From the NCBI RefSeq assembly GCF_023343835.1, contig NC_064435.1:82284134-82348133 (forward strand): a DNA stretch of 64,000 nucleotides. Direction: 5' to 3'. The position numbers and the translations under genes are program-made. Shown here one piece after another: positions 11,455-25,374 of this stretch. The notes beneath the pieces are model-generated. The model saw only the letters and a program-made list of their open reading frames with translations, was not told the DNA's origin and ran no database searches. The DNA is from Lagopus muta (Eukaryota > Chordata > Aves > Galliformes > Phasianidae). Position 1 is the stretch's first letter. Each line of letters begins with the position of its first letter.

Positions 11455-12077
11455 GATCCATAAAAGACTTTGATCTCAAAACTTCCTGAGCCACACTACA
11501 GGAACAAGGCTTCTCATTTTCAAGTAGCTTCCTACCAATTGCATTTAATTAACATTTGGTGAAGTTTAAATATCAGCACCTGAACAATGGAGCTGACCTT
11601 CCCAAAGAGGATCACCCCTTCTCCCTCCTTGAAACAAAACCACTTTATAGTCTGTGTGCACCATCCTTTCTTTTCATCCCCTGCAGGCAAAAACATATTG
11701 GAAAACCGGTGGGTTTTGCATGAAGTGGAGGCACCCTGCCCTGACCAGCCCTTGTATATCATGCTGTTTCTGGCCTCTGTGCTGACTAGGTGTAACTTGC
11801 AGCTGATTCTTCCCCCTGCAACTCCATACCCTCAGCGAGATGCTGCAGGAGACCAGAGTCGCTGTATGGGACTTCGTGGCTTCTCCTGGGGACAAGTAAG
11901 CATAGGACACGTCAGTGCAGAGCTGTCGCCGGGCCGGGGACATCCAGGAGGTGGCACTGTTAAACTGCTGAGGTTTGCCACGAGTCGGTGTTCTTTTTTC
12001 CCCTCCCACCTCCTCCCCCGTAATCTTTTTTCCTGCCTTGAGGATGGCGATACAGCATTGCAAAAGCTTGGCTGGGG

Positions 12078-12093
12078 AAAAAAAAAAAAAAAA
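12078..12093 (+). repeat. A16 homopolymer
   Basis: Sixteen A, followed by GAAAAAG. Confidence 0.9.
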
Positions 12094-12343
12094 GAAAAAG
12101 CAGCCAACAAACTAAACCTCCGTAAAACAGACGATGGCTTTATGATTGCGGGAGTGTTTCTCTCTCTCCCTCACATCAGAACCTCAACGGACTGGCTAGC
12201 TGAGATAGAGATGTTTACTCTGCACAAGGTGATGTTATACAACTTTCTCCCTCGAGCAACTACCGGAACTGTTCTGTTTTAACCCTCTGACACCTGGACC
12301 CAGCCCATTCAAAGTCCCTTTTAACTTTTTTTCCTCTTTCTTC

Positions 12344-12361
12344 TTTTTTTTTTTTTTTTTT
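12344..12361 (+). repeat. T18 homopolymer
   Basis: Eighteen T preceded by a CTTTCTTC stretch and followed by CCAG. It resembles a splice acceptor, but no open exon of note follows. Confidence 0.9.
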
Positions 12362-13626
12362 CCAGGCAGCCTACACCCTTAACACACTGTAATGCAGAAC
12401 ACCTACCTGGTGCTGACCTAGCAGGCAAACAACAAAAGCACTTTATCAGGACGGACACGTTATCGCCACTCAGCACCCCAGCTCCCTCTCCCTGAGCAAA
12501 CAGCAGGGGTGGCAGGGGACAGCCACTCCAGCTCCCAGGCAGGGAAATGGCACAACCCTGCCATTCTGCAAGCAGTTTGCACCAAGACTGGCTGAGCGCT
12601 CCTTCCTGCTGGGACTCAACTCCAGGGAGGAGGGAGCCATGCTGCAAGACTTGCCAAGACTTCTGTTGGCACCTTGATGTCCCAGCAAAGCCCCACAGGA
12701 GCATGGCTTGTTCACTGCAGGAAGGTGTCTGAACAAGCTACTGCACACTGATTCACAGCAGTGCTTTTACTCTTGGTGAACTTCAAATTAAGTATTAAGT
12801 GGGAAGAGCATTGCTAAAACATCTTGAAATCACCACTCCCGTCAGTAATGCAGACAACAGGTTTCCTTGCAGGCCCTCCCCAGCCCCTTTGCAACACTTG
12901 CTGCATCATAAAACCCCGTCGTGCAGGAATCATTGACATTCTTGCAACTATTTCATTGTTTGCAGGGGAAAGATAACCATGAAAAAACATGTGCCAGATT
13001 TTAATTCCTTAGACTTGCACAGTAGCAGTGGAGAAACTAGCCAGCCATGACTTGCTTGCCCTCCGTAATCTGCATCACACCCTCAGCATCTGGCACTGGC
13101 TGGAAGGAAATCAGTGGTCAGAGGCTCAGCATGGAAACCACTCACCTACACCAATTCTGCTTTCAGGACTTCAACAAGTTCACAAATGAGTGCTGCCCCC
13201 CTTGAGCAGAGAGGTCCACAACTGCTCACGAGCCTGTCTTCCTCAAGTAACAGCCCAGATGAGTCATAGCAAAGATTGCAGGAACTGTGTCTTTTTTTAG
13301 TGATTTAAAAGTTCTCACGGCCATATTTTCCTCCGTGAAACTTGGCCCTTCTCTACCACAATTGTAGAAACTGCCAACAAAAAGTGAGGCTCTGCAAACC
13401 ATGTGATCCAGGACAGCAGTGCCCAAATTTCTAGCCAGACAGGCCAGAAGTTCTGATCTTCCCCTGAACATCATGCAGTGCATCCAGGTGGAAGAGCTAC
13501 TCCATGTACACGTCCAGAGTCTATCAAAAGACTCAAAATCTCTCAGAAAACTTACCTTTGCTGCAGGCAAGCATACAAGCCTGCTTCCCTGCTTCCTACA
13601 GAGGCCATCAGGAGGAATGGACATGG

Positions 13627-13697
13627 CAGTGAAGGGTTGATGGTTGGACTAGATGATCTCCATGGTTTTTTCCAACCTCAATAATCCTATGTTTTTC
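13627..13697 (+). mobile_element. CR1 LINE, very short 3' tail
   Basis: GATGGTTGGACTAGATGATC, then CCATGGTTTTTTCCAACCTC and AATAATCCTATG, is a CR1 3' UTR terminus. Only about 70 bases remain, an extreme 5' truncation. Its wording (ACTAGATGATC...) matches the copies at 29700, 38819 and 59662. Confidence 0.88.
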
Positions 13698-16600
13698 CAG
13701 GAACTCCTTGAATATGGTAAGAGAGCTACCCAGAAGCACTGATTTTCTGGCAACCAGCCCCATTAGCAGCTTTCCCAAGGAGCTGGCAGCCCCTCCCCTC
13801 TCCTAACAAGGGCTCACACCTGGGCTCTTAATACAGGAAAGGCCATCATGAAACACAAAAAGGTTGCAATGCCCCAGCTGCTACCTCTGCCATCACCAGT
13901 GGCCCTTCAAAGCAGGCCCCTCTGAAATAATAAAAGTAATGGTAAAAAGCAGTGAGGATCCAGCCACAAACTTTAGGAACTCTTGAACTGTCCTTCTGGG
14001 CCCTTGCTTTTTGGCACATATCTAGTGTCACGCAGCATGAAAATAGAAAGCTTCCAGTTAAGCAATCATCTTGATTTGTATCAAAACCACTTTCCTAGCA
14101 CTTTAAGATTTCAGTGATAAAAATCTCCTTGCACGTTAGCGACGTACATCCACAGCATGAGGTGATTTCAACCTACGTTAACAAGACAGAGCTCTCTCCT
14201 CAGTAACTAGGACAAATGCTAACTCTGGCATTATCCCATCTGACCTCAGCAGCCAGCCAAAAATGTAGGGAGCGGCAAGTTTCCGTTACAAGCTGATTTG
14301 GTAGCTAAATAAGGTGTTCCCTCCATCCCTTACAAAGAATGCATAAATTCCTTCTTTCTACCCACTGTGAGCACAGCAAAGATCAAACAACACAGAGCAA
14401 TGTATTTGCTCACATTCTCACGTCCTTTTTGAAATTCATACCCTGTTTAAAGGTCTCTTCAGAGCGTGACAGCAGCTCTGGCTGCTCCTGCTGCAGAACT
14501 CAAGGGTGCTACCAGCTTTGGTGATTGACCCTTCTCAGCCAGAGACTGCTGCCCTGCAGAGAGGAGCTGGACATGGCACACACCTGCTCCTTCAGTCTAG
14601 CACACCAGAAGACTTCTCAGTACCAGATATTGATACAGCTGCCTATCCCCCACAGCAGGTCTGCGGCCTGTTCGTTAACAGCTTCACCTGCCAACACAGG
14701 GCTCAGAAGACTTCTTCCTGAGAACCACCCTTAGTTTGCAGCCCCTTACCTTCTCACGTTTCCCATCCAGAGCTGTGCTTCTCTCTCAGGTCAGGATGAC
14801 AATCCTTGCCATCCCAAAGCAGGTGGATTCAGCAAGGTGATCCTACCGGAGGGGGGAAAAATTGCTGTTGAGAGTATGAGGGGCGCAGGGGTAATTTTTG
14901 GTTTCCTCTGTGGCTCGTTTCAGAGTTAGGAGGAGGAACAGAGCAGGAGGAGAGATGGATTGTGTGTTCAGCAGCAATTAAGCACTAAGACAGCCTTTCT
15001 CCATCATTAAGAAGACACCATAACTTTACTGATTCTTCTTAGTCCTTGTGTATCGGAACAGTCAACAGTCAGCAGAAATACACGTCACCTGTCAGGAGAG
15101 TGTGTTTGGGCCTGGGGTTCAACCACTTCCATCTTCTGATTTCCATTAGGGACTCTTTTCTTACTCCCAATGTGCAGACTCCCACTCCACCATCTCTTTC
15201 AGCGAGGTTCAGTCTATTTGTGATTTCGCTTCAGTCCATTAGTGCCTGCTACAGCACTTACTGAAATCAATAGAAAAGAGCCCATTTCACTGATTAAGGT
15301 GGGAATTAAATTCTTTCTCTTTCCAAGCAGCCTTGAAGTATTGCTTTCTTCTGAACCAGTCCTTTCTACTTCTGCTCAATTGCACAGAAATGAAAATGGA
15401 GGAGGTTGAGTCTGATTTGAAGACTATACTCCAACCTGCATCTCCCCAATTAAGGAGAAAGCAACATTTTTAACTGTCATCTTTTGTTTAAAACTTTAGA
15501 CTGCTTGCAAATGCATCACTATCAGTCCTTCATGGAACTTTCTTAGGGATTGAGAGGTTTGGGAGAAATGCTTGGTCTTTTTTCTGTGGGAGGTCAGGGA
15601 GGAGAAATAGTGTGCTTCCTTTCAAGGGTTTCTCCCATTGGTTTTAGGAATGCCAAGATGGCTGAACACAGCCCTCTGTTTTTCTAAAGGATTAAAAATA
15701 TTTGAGGGCTGAGTACGAAGTGCTCTTATGCTTTCTGTGGAAAACAGGAGTGCTGAATACTTAGGAAATATCTCTCCTAAACACCGAGCACAGTGGTTTC
15801 CCCATCCCAAAGCCAACATGCCCTTCAGGCTGGTCAGAACCTGTGTTAACATTTAACAATAAGGGTCTGTTCTGTGCATCCTAACAAAAGGAGAGAGGCA
15901 CACCCTCTTCTTTTTCCTGTGACTAGATACTAAAGCATTTAAAAATGCTTACAGTGCTCATTTGCACATTGCACTGAACAGCACAGAAGACCCCAAACTA
16001 TTTCACCTACTGGGCTCAGTGAAGCACAAACTGTATGATGAGCAATCTGCTAGCTCCCCAGCTTGCTTCCATTTGAGTAAGTGCTAGAGCTGATAATAAA
16101 ACACAAAACAAACGACAGTTGTATGAACACTCCCTTAAGTAACATTTGGTATTCCAGAGCTTGAACTTTGCGATAGAGTAATTACTGCTTTGTTTCTAAG
16201 GGAAATTGAGGCCAGCAGCACAGCCGGGAATGTCTTACATTTCTGGATGCCCAGCATCCCTCCAGAAAGCAGCTGCTGTGTCCCTGTTTCTCACATCTGT
16301 GGGTGACTCAGCTGCCCCAGCCGAGTTTCACCCAGATCCCTCCCCAGGCAGGGCAGGAGTAGCTGTGCCAGCTCCCACCCGCACAGGCTGGGGCAGCACC
16401 AGGCCTCGGAGCTGTGTGAGCTCGCAGGGCTGCTCACGGCTGGGCCCAGGTGAGCCACGGGCATGCTGTCAGGGGCCCTGCCAGGAAACACCGGCGTCTT
16501 TCCCAATCGCTGCTGGAGCAGACAGCACCCAGGTGTGCTATTTAGCCAGCCCGGGTGCGGCTCTCATCCATTACAGTCAGTCCCTGCGATGCTTTGCCCT

Positions 16601-18122
16601 GAGTCAGGTGCTGGCAGGCCTCCTGGGATCCTCCGTCTCCAGGCAGTGGGAAGATGGGGGCACGCAGCAGTCTGCCCTATGCCATGAGAGCCTCGCACCT
16701 CCTTTTAGCTAGCCTGTGCTTTTATACAAGGGAATAAACTGGGTCTAGAATCAAAACGGGGTTTGAACTGCTTGGCTAAGCGTGCACGAGCCCATTTGAA
16801 TGCACTTACACGAGCTGACAATCTGGTTAGCGCTCATCAATTAATTACAGACCAGCATGTCCACACCATGCTTTCTCTGTGATTTAGCCAAGCCAATTTT
16901 CCAAAACAATTTTAACTAACCCAGGCACAGCTGAACTGTAGAAATATATTTTGTGATCTGGGACACCAGAGCACAGTCAGGAGGACTCGGGCACACTGCA
17001 CACGTAAATATGGTATTCCAAAACCTCTTGCAGAAACTTGCTGTGGTTTCTTACTATATCCATGCCCTCCACAGTCCTCCTTGGGGGGGACTACTGCACC
17101 CCACAGCAATGCTGGTGAGAGAGGCACATGCCCCTGCCTTTTTTTCCTTCAGGTTAGAAGCTGATGCATTGAGCTCTAGCTGCTGGGAAAGTTTGTGCTA
17201 AGGGCCCAGCTTGCAAAAAGTAGGTAACAAACAGCTGAGGAGCAGTAGCATCTTAAACAGCTGCAGCTGTTTCCCCAGTGAACGTGATTCAGAGCCTCAA
17301 CGTTCACAAGCTGAAGCTTAGAACATAGCAACAATTCTTGCAAAATATTTTGCTTCTTGTCTTTTTTTTTTTTTTCTCCCCCACACAACTTTTTAACCTC
17401 TTGGTGCCTATGCCGAGTCCCTACCTAAAATAAGTTTCAGGGTGGAACATACTTGCCACTTGATCCGTGGCTTGCTAAATTTAGCCAAACACAGACTGCC
17501 TGTAGACATGGCTCTCTTGAAATGTCAGTAGCCACACAAAAGGTTGCCAATGTCATCCAGGAAGTGGGACACCAAGGCAGTTATATTTTTTACTTAAAAT
17601 AATACTAAAAGAAACTTTCATACTCTGCGGAGAGGCAACCATAAATTTGATTCCCCCAAAAAAAGGGGAGGAGGGAGGAGGAGGTGGGGAAGGACAAGGA
17701 CAGACTTTAGCAAAGCAGAGGAGAGCCAGAAGAGAACTTTCATATTTAACATACATAGAAGAGATTAACTCTTTGACTGGAGTCACTGTAAGCTGAAAAA
17801 GAGAATAACCTGCTTCAAATGGTTTTAAGCAGTAAAGAGAGAGTTAAAGACTCTTGTTCTAGAGGAAGGAAAGATTTGGAAGAAAAAGATGAATACACCA
17901 GCGTAACATGCAATGCCATCTTCTTAAGTTACCAAGTGTTTGATGTCAGCATCTGACTTATATGACTTTACATCTGACTTTACAAATGCATGACTTCTGA
18001 AGAAGTATCAAATACACAACAGCTCCTCCATCCAATGAGGTACTGGGATCCAGGGAAATCCCAGCGCCTCATCCTAGGGAAACTTTTCTTGGATCTTTGT
18101 GGGGGAGACACCAGTGATTAGT

Positions 18123-18145
18123 AAAAATAATAAATAAATAAAAAT
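18123..18145 (+). repeat. AAAT-type microsatellite
   Basis: Imperfect AAAATAATAAATAAATAAAA tract. Confidence 0.8.
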
Positions 18146-21082
18146 TGCCTGGCAACAGTACTTTCACGGTCAGAAAAGCATCAAGGTGTGCATAGAAATT
18201 CCTGTAGACAAAGGGAATGCCAGCTCAGCTTGCCTCCATGAGAGAGCACTCGGGGCAGCACTTCCAGCCATCTTGTCTTCGCCTCCATAGTTCCTAAAGA
18301 AATAAAAAATCCACAAGAACTACCAGCAAAGCCAAGCTTAAACTGTGTTTCTTGCCTCCTCCAGGGTCAAATATAACGGTAACGAAAATGATGGTTTGCA
18401 CCAGCTGCTGCTTCATCATTTGACTGAAAGCAGGTGAACAACACAGAACAGCCCCAAAGGCAATGCACTGCTGAGCTGACCTCATTAGCTCCACTCTGCA
18501 AAGCCCCCTGCCTCCCCAAGCCGACTGCCTGCCCAGTCTCTGCCTTATAGCTTTGAAATGATCCCTTTCCTCCATCAGCATGTAAGACTAGTCACCTGCT
18601 GTATGTTCAGGCACAGGATGAACTGAATGATGTGAACTCAGCCAAGTTAAGGGGAAAAGGCCTTTAAAAGTAGATGCAATTAAGGGCTTGTTAGCATGCA
18701 AAATTATCATGGTTCCTCCCAGAGCCTATGGCAAAGCTGAGCAGGACTAGTCTGGTCCATGGGCACTGTAGTTCTTGTTCCAGGATGTGCACAAAAATGG
18801 AGGGCACAAAACCCAGGGTGAAGTGAAGAAACATCCCTTGTGGGCCCAAAGAGAAAGCTCGGATATAGGTGCGTCTGGGCTGCAGAACTGGCATGCTGTG
18901 TTGGCACAGGCAGTATCTCATGTCTGGCTGATACTGCTGTCAGCAAAATGTGATACTGCACTCTGCTCTTAGTACAGCCCCCAGCCTATTTGATGCCACC
19001 ATAGAATAACCTGTTGCATCTCAAGTCTAGCTAGCTGTTTGGGTAACAAAGAGCTGTTCTCAAGGCTAAGATGCCTGAACTTCTCCTCTCGGAGAATAAG
19101 GTAAAAGAATGAGATATTAACTGTGAAAAATGCACATGTATGTAGAAACTGAGCTGTTATTCAGTATCATACAACATCTTCCTATTTGAGAAGCTGCCTG
19201 ACTCTTGAGATAGATAAGCTCTTGGCTGTGGGAAGGGATAATGCAGAGTTTTCAACAAAAGTAGAATAAGAAAGTGTTCACAGGGCAACCAGTGGTACAG
19301 ATGCTGCAGTGTTTTATCACCAGCATTTTGCAGAACTCTCCATAAACTAAAATGTTTTCCTACTTGCCCAAAGTCATGGGTAATTATCTTCATATCCAAT
19401 ATAAATTAGCAAGATGTGCATGTCACTGATACGGGGACAGTATAACTTGCAACATTTCTGGCATTCAGTGATCTGTAAAAAATTCTAACTACGTGTAGAG
19501 AATTATTACAGCAGGAAAAAGGGGAAGATGCATGATTAAAACAGATGGGTGGAGCTGACAGCATCACAGTTGTGCTGAATCATCCTCCCTATATTTTACA
19601 TTTTAAGCTTAGGCTCTTTTCCTCCAGCACTAGATATCTTTAGGGTCAACTGAAGATCCCTCAGGTCTATTGTTTTACATGCCACCAAAGCAGCAACATC
19701 AATACATTCAGTTCTTTTTCATCTTACTTAGAACTTAGAGTCCCAATAACTCTGGCATAAAACAGAAAACTGAACTGAGTCTCATGGAGATGCTCACCAG
19801 GGTAAAAGTTGCATGCTGAAAGGGAAGCAGGGCCTTTACTCTTAATTAATTCTTATTTAACTCAAATATCTAGCAATCAGTTGGATGAAAATCTCTCTTT
19901 GTTTAACATTAAACAGCTGCTGTTCCATTAGTGCCTGAGTAAGCTATTAATTTGAGTTCCCAAAGGAAGACCTCCAGCAAGAAAAATCTGAAAGAAATAT
20001 CAGATCTTAAAATCTATGGCTCTTTTTCCCTTAGAAGGTGGGAGGGAAGAAGTAGGGGAGTCAGGAGTGCTTTCTTTTCCAGAGCTCTAAGGAACTTTAC
20101 ACAGTCACACAGTCTTCAAATTCAGAATTCCTGGGTGGGGGCTTCCACTTCGCACAGCTAACCACAGCAGCAAGCTGCATGGATGAACAAACCTCCCTGC
20201 CAGAGTGCAGGGGTAAACCTAGCATGGAGCCTTTGGGCAAAGTCTTAGCTGCTACTCTCCAATTTGTGGACCTGCAAACTTCCACTCATAAGAAATGGAC
20301 CTGAAGCATCATTCTGGATCCTTGAGTTCTAGTGGTCCAGAAAGCTGAGGCCTTTGGCTGCCAGGCGCCAGTTCCTAGTGTAAATCTCACAGTCTGTCAA
20401 GAACAGAGAGAACTGCCCAAGTCATGACAGCATGAGTCAGGTCACACTACTGTCTTGGCCAGCACTGGGGTACAACAACCATCATTTAGTCTAGTGTTAT
20501 CCTCATTAAGCCTCTGCCATGCGATTTGCTAGTTCAGCTAATCTGAATTTGCTGCGGGTATCCGAATGCAAAATAAGCACTTTCCCCTCTTTAATTATAG
20601 TCTTTATGTTTTGTGATTTAGGTTGCTCCTGTCATTGTTTGCAAGAAAAGATGGGGTTGCATAACAGTGTGTAACACGATACAGCTGCAGACAGGGCTGC
20701 TCAACCAGTGTAAGCCCAAATAGAAAACAGCTTCTGTTAACCAGCAGCTGAACAGCAGGGAAACCTCACCCAGCCTTTTCCTCTGGTAGGGGCAGGGGAA
20801 GGCCTGTGGGCTGTCCCTTTGCCCTGCTTATATCCAGTTTATTACAGCCACCAACCTCTTGGCAGGATTCAACGAAGTTCTCTCTGGTGGGTCCCGACTA
20901 CGATAGGAAGCCAAACTGTTTCTGTTCAGAGTGCCATTTTTGATGGGAGTGTGGCATGTTTATTTTAAGAAAATGGGAAACTCAACTCAACAATTTCACT
21001 TTTAATTCACCTACTGTCAAACCTTGTAGGTCTCCCTCAGGCAGAAATCCAACCTGTGTCAGCAGGACTGTTGGGTTTGTCA

Positions 21083-21122
21083 TTTTTTTTCTTTCTTTCT
21101 TTCTTTCTTTTTTTTTCTTTTT
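21083..21122 (+). repeat. T-rich / (CTTT)n tract
   Basis: T8, then about five CTTT units, then further T-runs. Confidence 0.9.
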
Positions 21123-21589
21123 AACTAGGCCTGTAGGATCCAGTCCAGCAACTCTTCAACCATCATGTTCAAGGATTAGTCTGTACTTGACAAGTTTCTC
21201 ATTCTTCTGAGGCGAATTCTGTAGAAAGAAGGGGACAGTGCTGCATCAAGCAAGCATAAATGCTTTCTCTGTTTGCATCCAGAGCCTATGTGAGCTTCTG
21301 AGATCGGAGCCTGGGACCAAATTTTCTTCTTGTGTTCTTCAGTGTAGTTCCTCTGAAGTCACCGCTACCAGATAAGCTGTGTAGCATAGCACAGCCTTAT
21401 GTGGCCACTTAGACTGAGTGGCTTATTTTTAGCTCAAACCCCTACCTTAAGTGATGCCAGTTTTAATAATCAATCCAGTACAGCCTTGGTGGTACCAGCA
21501 AAACTCTCCCTGCAAATGGTGCAGTGCTCAGACTGTTAAACAGAATGCAGTTAAAATCACACAACAGCCTTAAAATGTCACAGAACTGC

Positions 21590-21613
21590 GTGTGTGTGTG
21601 TATGTGTGTGTGT
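21590..21613 (+). repeat. (TG)n microsatellite
   Basis: About twelve TG units with one TA interruption. Confidence 0.9.
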
Positions 21614-24600
21614 TCAGACCACACTGGCACACTGCATCTTAGGGGATGTTTTAGGGGAAGAAGCTGCACAGATGTAACCCTTTTTTGCAACCAGTGCAAC
21701 TTCTGCTGCACTGCCACTAGCTGGTTTCTCCCCAGAACAGAAATTTTAGGTATGTTGACTTTTATCCTGGAATATGAGGTGCAGGATTTGTCAGATGAAC
21801 TGAACAGCTGCACATACTCTTTGTTGCACAGACTCACACTGGGGAACGTGGAAGCTGATGAGTGCTACTGGATATAGAAAGACCACCTAAAAACCCCATT
21901 GGTTCCAGTTCACGGTTGCAAATATGTGACCTGGAAATCCTTCTCATACGTGGCTCTGTATGTTGCACAGACCTATAATGGAAGCTTACAAAAAGCAACT
22001 CGTCGTCTAACAGAGCAGTTTTTCACCTGGTGCATGCCCAAACCTGATCCAAACACATCCCATAGCACCTTGGCTACCAGATGTGAATTGCTATTAAACC
22101 AACTGCTGCCTACATTAGTCGGGAACATTGCTTAGTAAGTATGTTCAGATTTCTGGTTGTCTTGCACCTACCTATTATCTGATCTTAAAGAGCTACCCAG
22201 CATTCCCCTGCCAGTGAAGGCAATGCAACTGTCTCTGTGACAGCTTTCTGCAGATCGTGCAGGTCTGGAGCACACCATTCTCAGCTCAGGAAGCAAGAGA
22301 GGAGATTGAGAGAACACAATAGCATCTAGAAAACAGCCAGCTAAACATATGACTTCTATACCAGTTCAATTTCCTCAGGACTTTCCCAGCATTTTTACCC
22401 CAACTGTTAGCAATAGTGAAGAAAAAAAGTTGAGATTCAAGATCTCTTTTTCTGGACCAGGCATCCTAATAGTTCTTCAGCCTGGCTGCGAAATTACATA
22501 AACAAGGACAAAATTCTGGCCTGTGAAAATCATGGCAAAACTCCCACAGCTCTGAATGAAGCCAAACGTTCACCCCCACCTTCCACAATGTATGTGCTCA
22601 GATTTAAAATACATTTTACAAATATAGCTTTAAAATGTTCTTTCCAGGGCTGGATAGAAGAAGGAACATCAAAGAATGCAGCCTTGCTGTTTTCATTAAA
22701 CTTTCACCAAGTTTGGCTAACTGTGATGAAACAACAACAGTTGTGATCCTGCGTTCTCATTGAGATTGTTATCAAAATTAGCAAAAGCAGTTAAGTCAGA
22801 TGAGTGAGAAAGCTATGAATGAAGTTCAGCTCCAGCTGCTGGAACTTTCTTCCAATACTGCTTGTTTGTCTCCTTAACTACAATTCATCTTTCCTTTTCC
22901 CCTGTTGCTTACGGCCTCCAGTCCTCAGTAGGATGCTAGATTCTTTGGCAAAGAGATGCAGGCTGTGTCCATACCATTCTTCACACTCCACCGATCATTA
23001 ACTCATCTGCAAAATTCCTTCCAGATATCTTACATCTTCTCTTCCATTGCTGCAGTGCAGCAGCGTACGTCCAGACTGTCTTTAGGATTTTATTTTTGTG
23101 GAGAAAGCCACAGGAACTTCACAAAATGTGAAGAGCACCAGGCTTCCCAGAGAGCCCATGCTGATCAAGGAAATGCTGTTGAAGCAGCAGGCTGTACCTT
23201 GCCCATAGATAAGCAGTGGTGAGCCGTTCCGCAGTGAACCGCGTGGTCTCCTCGGTAAGAAATGTAATCCCTCTAAGTCAACAAGGCAGGCAGGGCACAG
23301 ATAGCTTTCTCAGAACAAAACAGACATTATTACACCTCTGGTAGTAAAGCAACAGAAGGTGACAGTGCACGTCTCCATTACCACTGTAAAGCCTTCCACA
23401 GATACAGCCATCTGAATCCTCTCCAAGTGTTTGGCAAGTCCAATCTCTGCAGCAATGTTCTGGAGGTCTCCTGTGATCTGCAGAAAGCTGCTGAAGTTCA
23501 AGGGCTGCACTGTTGTTTTCCTTCCCTGTCCACCCTCTACATCACTACTAAATCCATTGGGATAGGAAGGTACTTTCCTAAGAGGAATTAAGCGGGATGC
23601 AATGTGGCAGAAGCAAGTTGCTCCAAGAATGGGTTTTACTTTGAGTGAGAAGAAAAGGAAGAGACGTGTTATGCCATCAGGAGCTGTAAAAAGATTTCTC
23701 CAGATCTTTCTACAGAAATGTGTCCCATGCTACAAAATTGCTGGAATGGAGCTCTGAGCTAAGCCAGTTTCTTTAACTGAATGCACAAAACTGGTGCTCT
23801 CACAGCACTCAGAGCCAGCCAGCCATAAGAGGGCAGCAGGAATCCAACACATACAGCAAACGGTCCCTTTCTGAGGCTGGATGTCCAGACAAGCAAAACT
23901 TACTGGGCAAAGCAAGAGAAGAGGTATTTTAAAATATATATTAACTCTCCTCTTCAAAAAGCACTGTTAGCCAGGCACCTACCCACAGACAGTGCAGCCA
24001 CATACCATCCTATGCCAGGAAGAAAAGTGTTGTAATGTCTCATCCTGAATGAGCCATCCGCCATCCTGCCCAGCTTTTATCCTGGAGATATATGAAAGAA
24101 TTACATTTCTGGCAAACTTCCTGACTTAACAGCTGAATGGAAGTCCTTTGTGAAATATGCATTCCATGGCTTGCCCTTATCCTCACGTAATGAAAATAGA
24201 AAAGGAGGGGGGAAAAAGCACTGAAACACACAAGCCAGGATACTCGTGACTGCAACGCAGAGCCGTGAAAGCCAGCCCTGCCACCTCAGCATGGTCCTTG
24301 TGGCTCTGTGTGACCCAGGCCCCAGGCGTATGGCCCAGCTCAGCAGCGTGGCTGAGCAGCAATGTGCTCAGAGCTGTGCTGGCACAGCGTCCTGAAAGCA
24401 AGCAGCAATGTTTTCCTTGGGGGAAGAGGCGTTCGGCCGCTCCCATCCCTGCCAGCACTTGTGCTGCAGACAAAGCCTCACAGTGATGCAGGACGGGCAG
24501 TGCCTCTCCATCCTGCTCACGCGGAGATGAAGTCTCCTCATGCTGTGAACATATGACCCAAGGTGGAAATAAAACTGGCAAGCCACGAGTGATTCAGCTC

Positions 24601-25144
24601 CCATCACCAAGAGCAACTTAGGCTCATGCTGCTGACATTTGTGGGCAGCGAGATCTGAGGGGAAGCTGGGGACTCAAAGTACAACACGACAGTAGTGATT
24701 TCTAGTGACACATGCCCCGCAGGATCTTCTCAGGGTTGAATCCAGTCAGCCATGCTTCATACCAGGGATGAAATGTGCACGGTTTCATGGGGACACGCTG
24801 GTCAGCCGACCACAGCCATATGCTGCTGCCCCAGCGCCACCAGTGCTCCTCAGCCCAGGCCAGGCGGCCATCTCCTTCCACAGCCTGAACCTCCAAGGCC
24901 AAAGGGAAATCTTTCCAAAATCTCTCCTTCCTCAGCCACAAAACAAAGCCAGCCACCCACACCTGGTTATTCCCTCTCCAGCCAGATCTGAGGCTGCTAT
25001 GCCTGCAGGTGATGGACTGGTGGAAGTCCTGTGAGGAGGTCAGCTCAGGCCCGGCAGGCACCCAGCCGTCCTCCTCAGGAAAGCCTGGACATGCTTGGAG
25101 CCAACACGGCAGCAAGCAGGGCCCTGCCTGTCTCACAGCCCTGT

Positions 25145-25342
25145 AGGTCTGGGTGAAGCACTGGAGCAGATTCCCCAGAGAAGCCGTTGATTCCCCACCA
25201 TTGGAACTGCTCAAAAAATTGGGTGGGATGGGGCCTCGTGCATCCTGATCTGGTGGGAGGTGTCCTTGCTTGTGGCAGAGGACTTGACTAGGTGATCTTC
25301 TGGGTCCCTTCCAGCCCAAACCATTTTGTAATCCTATGATTT
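25145..25342 (+). mobile_element. CR1 LINE, 3' fragment
   Basis: It retains the 3'-UTR order AAGCACTGGAGCAGATTCCC, GGAACTGCTCAAAAAATTG, GACTTGACTAGGTGATCTTC, CCCTTCCAGCCCAAACC, and the tail TAATCCTATGA. About 200 bases remain with no coding part. Its wording differs from the other groups, so it is probably another subfamily. Confidence 0.9.
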
Positions 25343-25374
25343 ATAGAGGACAAGTTTATTATGCCTGCTCACTT

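Larger units (their letters stand above)
10403..13626. other. Intergenic DNA, no gene seen
   Basis: It holds an AAAT microsatellite (11433-11454), an A-run (12078-12093) and a T-run (12344-12361). A 231-codon open frame at 11587-12282 spans part of it but has no domain and runs through the A-run as a lysine tract. I do not call it a gene. Confidence 0.55.
13698..25144. other. Long intergenic block (11.4 kb), no gene seen
   Basis: No CR1 fragment, exon or RNA gene was recognised. Contents are an AAAT-like run (18123-18145), a CTTT/T tract (21083-21122), a TG run (21590-21613), a GC-richer patch at about 16310-16560, and a purine-rich patch near 17655-17705. The absence of recognisable repeats over 11 kb contrasts with the CR1-rich remainder. 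Confidence 0.5.

Noticed and set aside
11587-12282. 231-codon open frame on the + strand
   Set aside because: No recognisable domain; it reads through an A16 run as a lysine tract and has no plausible promoter or splice structure. Such lengths occur by chance in 64 kb.
12310-12380. T18 run followed by CCAG resembling a splice acceptor
   Set aside because: No open exon of note or donor follows; it is a homopolymer.
23035-23265. Exon-like stretch ending in CTCG|GTAAGA
   Set aside because: The donor sequence is good, but there is no convincing acceptor, no conserved frame and no similarity to a known protein.
24702-25319. 205-codon open frame on the minus strand
   Set aside because: About the first 60 codons are antisense CR1 3' UTR, and the rest has no domain.
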